Part shown: in pieces, positions 1 to 11,480 of the stretch
Layout of the letters: each line of letters begins with the position of its first letter
Position numbering within the stretch: position 1 is the first letter of the stretch
Assembly (NCBI GenBank): GCA_963969365.1
Contig: OZ017750.1
Span: 558,001 to 622,000 of the forward strand
Direction of reading: 5' to 3'
Source: Asterochloris sp. CNOR1
Taxonomy: Eukaryota; Chlorophyta; Trebouxiophyceae; Trebouxiales; Trebouxiaceae
Length of the DNA: 64,000 bases
Notes under the pieces: generated by a model
Database searches by the model: none
Told to the model about the DNA's origin: nothing
What the model saw: only the letters and a program-made list of their open reading frames with translations
Made by a program: the position numbers and the translations under genes

Positions 1-1145
1 GCCTGCAGCACCAGGCTGAACGACTGTGAATACTGCTCATAAGAGCTGACACCGGGTGTAGGCTCACAGCAATGGCCTGAAATCTGGGTGGACTGCTTGG
101 GTTGCCTGCAGCCTGTGCACCTTTGATATAGTTGGGTTCAATGTCATTTGCCATGCCTTCAAGGCTTGCTTTGGCATGCGGGCTGTCCTTGCTATGCATG
201 TTCAGATGACGAGGATAGCAACAGGTATTGACTTGCTTATGGCAAACTCCCTGCGCTGGCCCACCGGCCCCAGAAATTGCAGCAGATGTGTTTCAAGGCC
301 AGCAAGCTTTGCTTGCTCTGGATGACTTGCATTGGCATTTGTGTCTGGCCCACTGGGGCCTGCAGCAGGTACTGGAGGGCATCAGGCAGCGCTTGCTCTG
401 GGTGCCTTGCCCTGGCACTTCTGTTTAGCTGTGCGGGCACCTCACGTCTTCGCCGCCCGGTCATGCCACTTCCCTCAGCAGGGGTCAACTGCTTCCCACC
501 TTTCTTGCTCGGCCCATGCCAGTTCCTCTCTGTCTGGGAACAGGCTGCTGAGCATGGCCACCACGCCCTCATCGCCTGAGAGCACCAAGCGCGTCTTCAT
601 CTGCAGAACTTGCACCAGTCAGGAAGGAGCTATGGGCTAGGACGCTATGACCTTGGGAGGACCAATTGCATTTTTATCTGCAACAAGCGCGTCAGTGAGG
701 CAGGGTGAGTTCGGATGCTGTGAGCTTGAGAGGGCCAGGCCTGCGGCAAGTGAGAGCACAGGTGCCGCACAAGGGGCAGCACATTGGAGCCCGACACAGG
801 TCCCAGGGGCCCTGCCCGTCACAAGAGTGAGCAGCCAGTGACGCTTAATTCTAAGGTCAAGTTGCTACATGATGTCAACTTGCGACCTTCCACGTCCTTG
901 CATGATGGCATGATGGGTCCGCCACCAGCCACTGGATGGCAGCTGCAAGCTGTGCTGTGCACATGCCTCATTCATCTGCACAAGCCAGTCAAAGGGCGGG
1001 ACTGAGGCTCATGCTCAATGACCATGCTGCCACCAGGTTTTGATTGCTCAAGGCACAGTCTCAGCCAAGGGGGTCAGGCTTCTCAGCAGCTGTTCAGCCG
1101 AGCAGCCATGCATGGCCTGCGGATGTCCCCGTGCACTGCTGCCTG
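1..1145. other. No gene recognised; degenerate repeat-bearing stretch
   Basis: Short frames occur on both strands but none has splice-phase support, a recognisable family or a clean start. The only structure I see is a degenerate direct repeat at about 300-440. It may be the intergenic region or an intron of a gene running off the left edge. Confidence 0.4.
300..435. repeat. Degenerate direct repeat
   Basis: A segment at about 306-352 (core TTGCTCTGGATGACTTGC) recurs at about 388-431 (core TTGCTCTGGGTGCCTTGC), each followed by a TGGCA-(T/C)TT-(G/C)TGT stretch. A weaker third version may lie at about 505-540. This is the same kind of short, diverged tandem copying found inside introns elsewhere in the window. 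Confidence 0.5.
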
Positions 1146-2174
1146 TCACCTCAGCACATTGGTGCAGGCAGCCACGATACCACACCACGTCGAGCCTTGA
1201 TGACACCTCACCTCCAGCATCAGCTTAGCCGATGGATACAGCCTGCGGGGCTCTGCCAGCGGTGGGAATGCCGAGACGGCCGCTGCACTGTAGGCGTGCA
1301 GGGCCTCCAGAGCATCCAGTGAGGCCATCGTGAAGTTGCAGCGGCCGTTCTGAAATTCATCGCCCAGCACACGCAGCAGCAGACGACACTGCACTGAGGC
1401 TGGGATGCATGCGACCCCATAAAAGTGCTTGTCATAGAAAAGCTTCACAAGGCGCCTGCAGTGCAGCAAGGCCTGCAGTCCTGAGGTAGACCTGCTGGTG
1501 AGGTAAGGGACATTCCCATGCGACACCAGCGCACTGAAGATGTCAGTATCTCACTCATCAACTTCTCTCTGTGTGAGCAGATGCTCTAGTACCATCAGGT
1601 CCAACTCAAATCGGTGGTCCTGCACTTGTACAAGCAAGACTTCTAGCATTTTGAAACACAGCATAGCATGAGGTGAATCAACGATCACCGTCATTGCCGC
1701 GCAGTAAAGGCTGCCAGTGGTATTTGCGTTAATCACTGATGGGTCAATGGGACAAGAAGTTGACTGGTTCTGTCTGGGCCAGTCAGGACCCAACATCTGA
1801 AATAGCAGCATCAGCGTGTCTTGATATAGCTCGCTGGCTGCGAGAACGTTCAGGTGTGTTTCCATCCTCAGCTGTCCCAAGACAACGGGACGGACCGTCA
1901 TGTGTACTAATTGACGCCGCAAACAGCCCAGACGTGGCGAGGCCGTGGGCAAGCGGTGCCATGAAGTTTCTGCCAAACTAGATTTAGAGTCCAGGTTGAC
2001 CTGACCTGCAGAGCACAGCAAACCCTGCCGGCTCCTGTGCAATTTGAGGCCTATCGAGTAGCCTAGAAGAGAAACCTCTGGTAGATCAGCATGCAGTGAG
2101 CTTGTATCTTCGTGTTCGAGGTGAAGCCGTCTGCATGCCAGTGAACGTGCCGGCAATGCCCCTGCGTGATGGCA
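1146..2174 (-). CDS. Uncharacterised reading frame with internal TGA
   Basis: On the minus strand one frame stays open from about 2174 down to 1146 except for a single TGA at 1553-1551. Both sides look coding: leucine-rich and helical with balanced composition (for example LTQREVDE just before the stop and FSALVSHGNVPYL just after it). No splice junction that would remove the stop is visible. Upstream, another frame (about 2090-2510, containing MAVEEVTARL) could be an earlier exon, but I could not join the two. I recognise no family. Options are a decaying gene, an unresolved small intron, or two exons ending and starting near the stop. The 3' end at about 1200 could also be a donor site (GAGGTGAGG). 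Confidence 0.35.
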
Positions 2175-2781
2175 TTGCTAGCACCAACGGCAGCAGCTCA
2201 GCATTCAGGATTGCCATTGCAAAGATGCTTTCTGTCCTGGCATGCTTCACTGAAAGCAGCATATGTGCTTTTCTGCAGGGGGAGCCGGCCACCCCAATGG
2301 GTGACTCCTCTTCAGTATTGGAGAGCCTGCTGCCTGACAGGGGCACAGGCTCAGCTCCCTCCAATTCTGACCAGACGTCCGCCAGAGCGGCACGCAGCGG
2401 CGACATGGAAAGTGGCCATGTCCCCAAGGTGGGTGGCCTGAGCAGCAAATTGCCACTGTCCTGGCTGAGGCGTGCAGTGACCTCCTCCACAGCCATAAAT
2501 GAAAGGCTTGTGCTGCACATTGCATCAGCTGAAAGGGCTTGCACTGAGCACTTGAGTGCAGGCACGTGTCTCAGGGTTGATCATCCCACCTCTTGGCTCT
2601 GGTAACTCCACCCTCTGCTGCAACATCAGCTGCATTGCGGCCTGTCATGGGACAGCACTCACCTCTACACCCATGACTAAAGCCATGCTCACTTGTGTTT
2701 GACTGGGACAGCTGCTCGAAGACCTGGAGCTACCCCACGTGGTCAGGCCCGCTGCACCTGCAAGCTGCTCGTCAACAGCGA

Positions 2782-5700
2782 ATGCTCATGGATGCTGAAG
2801 CTGCTCACCCATGCCCTGTTGTACAGGGCGGCGACACAACACCTGAGGCTCACACAGCTGGAGCTTCTGGCAGTGATGCAGCTCCAGCCAGCGCTCTGAG
2901 CTACATGGACATTCTGAGAACCTGGATCGTTATGGGCTGGATCGGCTTTGGCGGCCCAGCAGCACATATAGCCCTGTTTCAGAAGGTGTGCAGTTCTGTG
3001 GCGCCTTTTGTGGGGCGTTGTTTGAGATGCAGCAGGGCCATTGAGAGGCACACTCTGGCAGTGCAATTTCTGGTCAGCAGCTGCCAGTTGATGCATTGAC
3101 AGCCGGCAGGCTGGAGGCTGCTAGCAGCCACTCTGCTGTCGCCTTCAGCGACAACTGTGTCAGGAAGCGGCAAGATCAGCACACTGACTCATACTGCAGC
3201 CTGCCTCATTCTGACCTCCTGCCCTCAGGTGTTTGTGGAGAAGTTGAAATGGCTGACCTCCACAGTCTTCCTGGAGCTGCTGGCGCTGTGCCAGTGCATG
3301 CCTGGGCCCACCTCCACCCAAGTGTCCTTCGCCATCGGAGTCACGCAGAAGGGGACGACTGGAGGCCTGCTCACAGGTAATTGCTGTGCTCCAAGCACAG
3401 CCTGCTGGCGTGCAATTTGCATGTTCCCACAGGGGCTGGTTGGCAGACTTGATGGCAGATGCCTTTAAGTGCAGTGCGACATGCAGACCAGAGGCAACAA
3501 GGGGGACCAGGACTTGCCGCTTGATGCAGCTTTGCTGGACAGCCGTGTCACCTCTTGGACTGGTCGGGGGCGCCACATGGCGCCTGACCCCGTCCCTTGC
3601 CTGACTGCACACCATACAGCTTTCACCTGATGCACTCCTACAAATGAGCGGCCCTCGATTCCCCTGCAGGCCTGCTGTTCCAGTACCCTGGATTGCTGCT
3701 GGCAGGCCTGGTGGGTGTGGGGGCAGCCAACTGGCTAAAGAGCCCTGCGCCCTGGCTTAAAGCCCTCACCAGCGGCGGTGAGGCTTGTGCATCTGCGATG
3801 ACGCACGCTACAGTGCCCCCTCCCAACTGCTGCTGCCCCCACACAGTGACAGGTGTTGACACCTGGCCATTGCCTCTGCACCGGGGGATCATCCAGGTGC
3901 CGCAAGCTGAAACTCTGATGCTGGGCTGGCCCATGGCTGCCTGCCCTCAACGCCACTGCTGCCCTGTGTGCTGCAGGGCTGGCCCCAGTGGGTGTGGCCC
4001 TGGTTGCCAGCGCAGCCAAGGCGCTGACCAAGTCCACATGCAAGGACAAGGTCTGTGTGGCCATCAACGCCACAGCAGCTGTGACCGTCTTCTATTACCC
4101 TGCGACCTGGGTGTTTCCCGTGAGTGGTGCCTGCATTGCCTCTGGAACACAGGACCATGCACCTAACACGTGGCAGCTAGGCTGTCAGCAACAGATGGCA
4201 CCAGCAGGAGGCAGCTGGCCTGCCTGTGCCATCTGAACCCGTCCGCTCTGCAGCGCTCTTGACGGCCATATCGTACAGACGTCTATGTGGTTCTGCAGCA
4301 CCTGAGCTATGCCGCCGTTCCCGATGCACTCCTGGGCGCCTGGCCAGAGGCACCAGCTTTTCCTCCTGCCACGCCTGCAGGGTCATTCCTACAAGCAGGT
4401 GGATGCTCCCATCACTGAGACATCAGTCCCCACTCCTCTGCTGGTCTGCCTGCAGGCCCTGATTGCTGCAGGCGGCCTGGTGACGCTGTTCACCCGCCGC
4501 AAGCAGGTCACCACTGTGGCTGTGGAGGATGAGGTCAAGGAGCTGGGCGTGGGGCGCGGCTTTGGGGCTGCCCTGGTCCTTCTGTGGGGCGGGCTGCTGG
4601 TGGCGTCCATCATCGCGCGCTCCAAGACCAGCTACAGCGACTTCAAGATCCTGCATTGGTGAGCTCACAGGGCCCTGCTGGGAGCGTTGGCCCCGTCGCC
4701 TGGGCCCGCCATGGGGCAAGCTCCTGGTGGCATCCGTTGTGGCGCACTCCGGACCAGCAAAAGCAGTGCCAGACTTCCCTACTGTTGGCACAGGGGGCTG
4801 ATGAGAGTGTTTACTCTGTCGCCTGGGTTTGCTACACTGGGTGCCGTCGATTGTGGCGCGCTTTCAGACCAGCTACAGTGGCTCCAGACCTCTGCGCTGG
4901 TGGGAGCACATGATGTCTGCAGGTGCTGCTGGCTCCCCTTACATGCCTTTGCCTAGGCACTGGGCGTTCAGGGCAGCCCTGACACGCCTTAACCTAGGCG
5001 CTGGACGCTTCAGGATGCCCTTACACTATCTATTACTTAGGCGTTGACTGCTCTCGGCCGTCCTTTGCCTGCTGTGGTCGCTATCTCTGAGTTGAGCTCT
5101 GGCGCAGTCCTTCCTGCCATATGTGGTCTGTCTGCAGGTGGGAGATCTTCTTCCGCACCGGCTCCATCATCTTTGGCGGGGGCCAGGTGGGTGCATTGTC
5201 CTTGATAGACTGTGCCTGATGTTGCTGGGCACCTGTAGCACCTAGGTGGCCGCCTGGAGGCCTGCATAGAGAATGTGTGCAGATGTGGGCAGCCCAGAGG
5301 CTGCGCTGGCCCCACTGCCGTCCATCAGAGACTGCAGAGGGGACCTCATGAGAGGCTCGCTTAGTGATGAAAGCCGCTGCGATGGGCAATTAAGTAGATA
5401 GCTGGGGGCCAACCCCACATTTATGCTCGGGCAGCATCCTTGCTTCAGCAGCTTGCCACCCGCAGCAAGCCGGGCAAAGGCTGAAGCACATGACTGCAGG
5501 TGGTTTTGCCCATGCTGGACAGTGGGCTGGTGGGCCCTGGCTGGATTAGCGAGGCTGACTACTACACTGGTAAGTGCAAGTGAGGGACGTAGACAGTGTG
5601 CTACGCAATGGTGGGTGGGTCACGACATGTTGACGCTGGCTGAAGGGGCAGGAGTGCTGGTTGAAGTCTGCCGGCAGCGCACAAGGCTTGCTCAGGCAGT

Positions 5701-6867
5701 GCTTGTCGTGAGCACAGTCTCCAGTCTTTGCCCCATGACTTGAGAGCCTCCAGTCTGTACCTCTGACCTTGCTTCATGATGTAGACAGACACAGCCTGAT
5801 ACCTACTTGCAGGCATTGCCCTCATCCAGGCCATGCCCGGCCCTCTCTTCAATATTGCAGCCTATTGCGGGGCAGTTATTGCCATCAATGCCAAGATCTT
5901 TCCCCTCATTGGCATCATCATCTGCTGGGTAGGTGTGGTGCTTGCCTGGGGAGGTTGGGTGCCAGCGCTGCTGCTGTGTCTCAGCTGTGCTGAACTGTTA
6001 GAGCCCAAGCGTGATTGTCCCTGCTGGTGCAGGCTGGGCTGTTTGCCCCGGGCATCATGCTGATCTATGGTGAGAGCAGACCATACACCCTGAAGTACTG
6101 GTGTCCCTGATTTCCTAGTGTGGGTCTGACTTCAGCGTCGTGGCACTGCAGGCATTTTGCCTTGGTGGGGTGACTTCAGATGCATACAGATGTACCGAAG
6201 GTGGGCCTTACATTGTCAGAACATCTGGAATTACCATCAGCCACCCAGCCAACCAGGTTCACCCTGAGTACAACAGGGGCTCTGTTTTGGGTGTAACCAG
6301 GCCAGATAATCTAGTGAACTGGCAGTTCAATGCCAAAAAGTACTCTGCCCTGGGAGCTTGCATTTGAGTGGAGTAGGCTTACACACAATGCCAGCCTGTG
6401 TTTGCCATGCTCGAATTTCACATGGAACACCGCTTCCACGACAGCACCGTGGTCCATCTGTGCAGGGCGCTGCCAGGCCTCAATTCTGCTGGCGTTGGCC
6501 TCATTGTAGCCTCAGTATTCCAGCTGGGGCTGAAGATTAGAACCCTCAGCCCCTTTCCTGAGGCCTCTGTGTGTATCGGTGAGTTGCGGTTGGCTGGCTG
6601 CCTGCCTGTTCCAGCAAGCTCTGCTCTGTGAGCCAAGGGATCCGGGTCTGGGCATTCAGCCTTGCATGGGCCATTCAGGTGCTGGCATTGTGAACCAGGC
6701 CTGCACGCCAGTCTGGCACATTGCCATGCCCTCTGTAAGACGCCCTGATCTTTGTGTATGCAGGCATCATTGGCTATGCACTGGTGGAGCTGGGCCTGCC
6801 AGCTCCTGTCACAGTCGGGGTGGGAGGTGTCCTGGGCATCATTGGCTGGGCCACTGGAGTACACTAG
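2782..6867 (+). CDS. Chromate transporter (CHR family)
   Basis: Twelve exons close in phase to give 476 residues: 2782-2985 (open upstream to 2695), 3229-3376, 3670-3777, 3977-4119, 4456-4658, 5138-5186, 5500-5569, 5813-5928, 6033-6069, 6152-6200, 6466-6578, 6764-6867 (TAG). The protein has the two homologous halves typical of CHR transporters. The N-terminal half carries GWIGFGGPAAHIALF and the signature CMPGPTSTQ; the C-terminal half repeats these as SIIFGGGQVVLPML and QAMPGPLFNIAAYCGA, each followed by hydrophobic helices. Known family members export or exchange chromate/sulfate across membranes; substrate and membrane are not determinable here. The start is uncertain: ATG at 2782 or 2788, or a non-ATG extension to 2695. 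The intron after exon 5 contains two decayed copies of that exon's end. The gene is convergent with the next one. Confidence 0.9.
4563..4910 (+). repeat. Two decayed copies of a CHR exon end inside the next intron
   Basis: The last ~100 bases of exon 5 (4563-4658, with CTGGTGGCGTCCAT and AAGACCAGCTACAGC) recur at about 4690-4782 (CTCCTGGTGGCATCC, GGACCAGCAAAAGC) and at about 4814-4906 (TTGTGGCGCGCTTTCAGACC, AGCTACAGTGGC). The donor motif TTGGTGAGC corresponds to CTGGTGGGAGC in the second copy. Confidence 0.8.
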
Positions 6868-7160
6868 ATCCTGCAACAGACTAGAGTATACTGGATCTCT
6901 AGAGCTTGGTAGACACAATGCCAGATGAAGTCATGACGGCGTCTGCATCACCTCGATGATGCAGGATGTGTCTTCCTTGCTCTTGATGGATGCCTTTCAA
7001 GTATGCCAGTCACTTGACCATCCCTTGTTCAATGGCTTCTGCTCCACTGGTGACATGGTCGAAGTATTGGCAGTGCTGGAACAAAGCAGCGCATGACTCC
7101 AGATTCAACTCCATTGATCTGATCATTGGTTCATTCATGGGTCTGGTTGCAGCTGAGCTA
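6868..7160. other. Intergenic, between convergent 3' ends
   Basis: About 290 bases between the stop codons of the chromate transporter and the CCDC137-like gene, so probably both 3' UTRs. The only local feature is a short imperfect palindrome-like repeat at about 6858-6900 (ACTAGATC / TAGAGTATACTGGATC). No RNA gene seen. Confidence 0.5.
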
Positions 7161-8518
7161 TCATGACTCAGTACTTTGTTGGGCGGCTTGGGCCTGCCCA
7201 TGGCGTACAAGGGCTTGCAGCGACTGCACATCAGCCTTGTGGCCAGGCTGACGTCGTTTCTGACGGTACTGCTGAATGACCTGCACAGGGCAGGGCACAG
7301 CATGTCCTCCGATTAGGGTCCGCAAAGCAAGCGCTAAGATTGTACAGACAATGGCAGGGAAGTGATGACAACATGGGGTCCTCCAGGAGGAGCACGGAGG
7401 AGCAGAGGGCAGCCACAGCCAAGGCAGTGGCCTACCTCTGAACGGGTGAAATCCCTTTCCTTGGCCTGCAGCCTCTCCTGATGCTGCTGCCGGAGGCTGG
7501 GCACATGGGTTTGCAGGGTTGCCCGATGCCCAGCCTCGGCTAGCTGCCTGGTGAAGAGCTGCTGCATCCGCTGCTGGGGACCTTTGGCGTTCCAGTGCTT
7601 GCGCTTCAGATTCACCTGTACAGTGAACAAACATGAGGCAGCGCAAGTAGCATGTGTTTCTAAGGCTGCATAGCTTGCTGCAGGCTTGGGCAGAAGAGGA
7701 AGGCCCCCCATTCCTCCTTCTTGATGGGCGGCTGCTCCTGCTCGATATCTGCATGCTATGTCCACAGGCGGCTCAGGGCATGCATGTGATTTAACCCTTT
7801 TCACTTTGATGGGGGCTGCTGTGCCTACTCATCCCTCAAAGGCACAATCTCCCAGACAGCTCTACCTAGCAGGTGGTTCTTGGAACACCACACAACCTCA
7901 CCTTGATGGGTTGCAAGGCTTGCTCCCCAAAAGGCACTGCCTCCTGAGGCAGCTCCCCGTCCCTCTCCAGCGCCCGCGCCTCCAGCTGCCTGTCCTTCCG
8001 CCGCAGCTTGCGCTGCTTGATAAAGCTCTTGCTGCTGGCCTTGGGCGGCTGATCCCCGGCGGAAGGGCGCTCTCTCGCTTTTGCAGCCTTGTGCTTCTTG
8101 GGCGGCACATGGGTGTTCTCTGGCTGCCGCGTCTGCTCCGGCGCTGGAGGTGCCTCCTGCTGTGGCAGGAGCTCTTCAGCAGGCTCCTCCTGTGCCCTGG
8201 TGGGGCCCGCTAACTCAGGCACAAAGGCATTTCCCTGAGCAACCTTCCTGCGCTTGGCTGGGCGCTCGCTGAGCACCTGCTGCGTCCGCTGCTGCGCCTG
8301 CTTCAGGCGTTGCAGGGAGCGCGGCATGTAGCTGTCCTGGCCAGCCTTCATGGGCTTGGGGGCGGGCGCCAGGGGCGCTGCGCCATGGCCCTGCCATGAG
8401 CGAAAAAGGCAGGTTTGTTGTGCAATTGTGGAGTGTGTGGAAAAATCAAAGGGAGGCACACCTTGGCATGCTTGAGCTCATTGGCAGCACGCCGGCGCCT
8501 GGCCTTGCCCTTGCCCAT
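7161..8518 (-). CDS. Small basic CCDC137-like protein
   Basis: Four exons in phase: 8518-8462, 8390-7902, 7615-7436, 7280-7161, giving 281 residues. The start MGKGKARRRR is strongly basic. The middle is Ala/Pro/Gln-rich with Lys/Arg clusters, including SFIKQRKLRRK and then PFGEQALQPIK. The last exon ends VIQQYRQKRR followed by a short tail. A basic N-terminus, a KQRKLRRK-type patch, a FGE-x-P motif and a terminal YR-x-KR segment recall eukaryotic CCDC137 and plant relatives, which are nucleolar or chromatin proteins. This assignment is by motif memory only. The composition alone would also fit a ribosome-biogenesis factor. The protein is probably nuclear or nucleolar. Confidence 0.6.
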
Positions 8519-9719
8519 GTGTGGGGGCAGGGGCCAGGGGATGCCTAAGTTCTGGTGCTGTTGTCTCCTCTGTAAGATGCCTGTCCAAGCCCTTTGTATG
8601 GTCTGTTTTCTTTGTGTGGTGCTTGGGGATGCAAAGCTGGAAGGGAAGTTGCACTTAGGTCAGAAACACACATGGGCACCTAAAACCATCAGCCCGACTT
8701 GCCCTGGCCTCGAGGTTCTCAATGGAAACATTACCACCAACCCAGGAGGTTCCCCAGAGCTGCTGCTCAGCTTGAACCCCACTTTCCAACCCAACCCCAC
8801 CTCAGCTTGCTTCCAGCAGCGTTGCGTCGCCCAACAGTGGGACAATCAGGCATGCAGTGCACATGCTTGGAGGTTCAGCAATGCTGTTGAGGGCCACCCA
8901 TAGTATTTGGTCTGGTTTGTAGGTAGTTCTTCCTAAGTCGAGCATGGCTTTCTGACCTGTCCCAAACATTGTCTAGCAGCCTTCCACACCTTGTGTACAA
9001 GACGCTGACCTTGCCACTACAGCACGCGCAGTTCGTGTGATACCCTGCAGGGAGGCAGGCAAGCGAGGCTTGTTGCAGGTGCTGGCAAGAGATGCTGCAG
9101 TTGACCTTATGCATGCAGTTAGTAGTTGAAGTCAGAAAGTGCACAACTCATGTGCAGCAGGGAGCCAGGTGGACTGCACCCCTGTCCGGCCTGGGGGCCA
9201 GCCTTTCGACTGCTTCAGTCAGAGCACAACATCTGCGGCTGGCGTGATCCTTGTGGATCAGCTTGCTTGACCAGACTGGGGCAAGAGCAAACACTGCAAA
9301 ATGCAGAGCTGGCTGCAGGGAACTGTGACACAGCTTACTGACTTGTCTGTGAAAGAGCCGCGCACAGGCCTGGCTAAGTGATGGCGTTCAGGGATCTGCA
9401 TGCCACCCACCATGTGGGATGCAACAGGGAAGGTGGCTCAGTGGCATGGAGGGTCCTGTGCTCAGCCTGCCAATTACGCTGTAGCAAGGGGCAACTCCCA
9501 TTTCACACACAGCCTTGAGGTGGGTTCCTACTACTATTGCTTTCTTCCTTGCAGCTTGCCATGATTCGCACCATACAGCCGCAAGTTTTGAGCCAGGGAC
9601 AGCATCAGGGTGCATAACCTGCCAGGAGTGATTCTCATGCATTGATATTGATTGCCCTACATCCAGCGATTGGTTTATGGGTTAAGGCGCCTGCCTAAAC
9701 ATCTCAAATGCTCAATCGA
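8519..9719. other. Intergenic; no gene recognised
   Basis: About 1.2 kb upstream of the CCDC137-like gene and upstream of the tRNA. It should hold the minus-strand promoter of the CCDC137-like gene. Short frames here lack phase-consistent splice sites. At 9665-9700 there is a tRNA D-arm-like stretch (GGTTAAGGCGCCTGCCT) that I could not fold into a whole tRNA. Confidence 0.45.
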
Positions 9720-9826
9720 TTCGGAGTGGCGCAGCGGAAAACTTCAGGTCCCTCAGCGTGCTGGGCCCATATCGTACTTCGATGTTGGCAACCCAGAGGT
9801 CGAATGATCGAAACATTCCTCCGAAA
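9720..9826 (+). tRNA. Initiator tRNA-Met (CAT) with two internal insertions
   Basis: Acceptor arms TTCGGAG (9720-9726) and CTCCGAA (9819-9825) pair perfectly, with A73 at 9826. D stem GCGC (9729-9732) pairs with GCGT (9756-9759). Anticodon stem CTGGG (9761-9765) pairs with CCCAG (9792-9796), with CAT at 9768-9770. T arm GAATG/CATTC (9802-9818) has the eukaryotic initiator loop ATCGAAA. Two extra segments interrupt it. One of 19 nt (9772-9790) sits between positions 37 and 38, the canonical tRNA intron site. One of 16 nt (9740-9755) lies in the D loop. With both removed the RNA is 72 nt and closely resembles plant tRNAi-Met (GGCGCAGCGGAA, GGGCCCATAA). The polymerase III B box is intact. Confidence 0.88.
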
Positions 9827-10025
9827 CTTTCTTTTTCTTAGCCGTGAATTGTGGGGTACAAGAAACTTGCAGTCAGCTGGCAGCGAGGTAGCAAAGAAAT
9901 TGTTGTCGCGTCTTCAGCACTGGTCAATACATTTGGTTACAAGAGGACAGGCGGGGTTCGCTTGGCATAGTCTCAGACCATGTGGGTCTTCACACAGCGT
10001 CACAATGTACAGAGCACAATCAGTG

Positions 10026-11480
10026 TCAATGTCTGCTGCCGCTGGTACTGCTGCCTTTAGAGGAGGAGCTGCCGGCCCCTTGCACCTGCTTCTTGGCCTG
10101 CTGGAGGGCGATCATCTCTGTGACGGCGTCCTTGGCGGCATCGTGGCACCTCCGCAGCATCTCCTTGTACAGGTCCTCCATCACCTTGACTTGGCTGTTG
10201 GCGTAGTGCAACAACTTGGAGCCGGCCATCTCAAGGTTGGCCTTGCTGCCACTGGAGTCTGTGGAGGTGCTCTGCTCAGCTGGGCTCCTGCGCGATGGCT
10301 GAAGCAGCGGCGGCATGATGACCGGCTCGTACGTCTGCGTCTGGCGCATTGCGGCGCCAGCATTTCGCACTTGCAGGGTCATAGGCATCAGGGATGGTCT
10401 GCAGTGCAGGGTGAGGCTGCCGTGTGTCGATAGAAACACCCCCGAGCCAGAGCACTTATGAGCACACAACCTCCACATGCAGCAGCCTGACAGCCACTTC
10501 AGCATGACAGAGGGTCATGCCAGCAGACTGAGCACCCAGGACGTCTCAACATCCAGCCAGACCTGTTATCAGGAGCCTGCATGAAGATGCGGTGCTGGAA
10601 GCTGAGGGTGGCCTCCTCGTGGTCCTGCTTGGCCGCCAGCATGGCAAACAACAAGGGGGCCTGCCGCTGCTGCTTCCCATCCAGCTGCTGCTGTCGCCTC
10701 CTGGGCAGAAGGAAGCCCAGCTGCTCCTCCAACAGCGCAGCCAGGCCAGCTGTGATGGTCTCCTCTCGGGGGGAGGGCTCCAGCGAAACGCCCCGGCGGC
10801 ACACAAACCAGCCCAGCACCTGCAGCTCCGGGAAGCGGCCCGAGATGGCAGCCACCTTGCTGCCTGCAGGGGGCAGCTAGGTGCTGGACATTGCTAGGTG
10901 CTGGTTGCCCTGCGGCGTCCATGTCATGCACTGCTACAGCTGGGAGGCTGAGCATGCTGAGGCAGTGAGCTGAAGCAGGGCTACATGGCTGTTGTGCTGC
11001 AGTGACGCCAGTCTGATGCTAGGCTACAGTGATGCTCAGCTTGCTAATCGTCGAGCGGGCCATGCTGCAGCACACACATGTGCTCACCGTCCACCTCGCC
11101 ATTGCCGGCATAGAAAGAGCGGAGAGAGGTGCAGCAGCAGAAGGCAGTGATGTTGAGGGAGTGTACGACTGTGTTGGCTGGACCTGCATGCAGAGGGGAT
11201 GTGGCATGTGAAAGTCTGAGCCTCTCCTTGTGACCGGGGTCTTGTTGACAAGTTACCTTGGGCATCAGTGAGTACAACCGAAGAGTTGCTGCTGACCTGC
11301 CCTGCAGCGAGGGGGGTAGGCCACTGCTTGCCTGACTTGCGAGCCCAAAGCTTGACAGCCCAGCAAGGACTCACCTAAGATCAGGCCATCATAGTCTCGC
11401 TGGCCCTGCAGAGCCATGCTGTGCAGCAGGGCAGCTAATGCCGGGCCTGTGGTGCAGATGTTGAAGATCTGTTCTGCCAT
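10026..11480 (-). CDS. Abraxas/FAM175-like MPN-domain protein
   Basis: Five exons in phase: 11480-11375, 11301-11257, 11183-11088, 10863-10563, 10398-10026; 306 residues. The N-terminus has the MPN-like features of the FAM175 family: GPALAALLHSMALQGQRDYDGLILG, split by an intron, then VVLTDAQ, SFYAGNGEVDG and VLGWFVCRR-GVSLEPSPREE. The C-terminal exon is helical and likely coiled coil (VKVMEDLYKEMLRRC) with a Ser/Gly tail. In animals and plants such proteins are catalytically inactive scaffolds for the BRCC36 K63-deubiquitinase in the BRCA1-A and BRISC complexes. The last residues show no SPxF motif, which binds BRCT domains in Abraxas 1, so a BRISC-type (Abro1-like) role is more likely. No metal-binding JAMM motif is visible, as expected. 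Confidence 0.85.

Noticed and set aside
1551-1553. TGA as selenocysteine
   Set aside because: No selenoprotein family is recognisable and I cannot show a SECIS; a nonsense mutation or missed intron is simpler.
9664-9718. Second tRNA just upstream of the initiator tRNA
   Set aside because: GGTTAAGGCGCCTGCCT looks like a D arm and anticodon stem start, but there is no matching acceptor stem or T arm before the initiator tRNA begins.
9708-10433. 241-residue plus-strand frame
   Set aside because: It runs across the tRNA and antisense to the last Abraxas-like exon; it is a shadow of the minus-strand frame.
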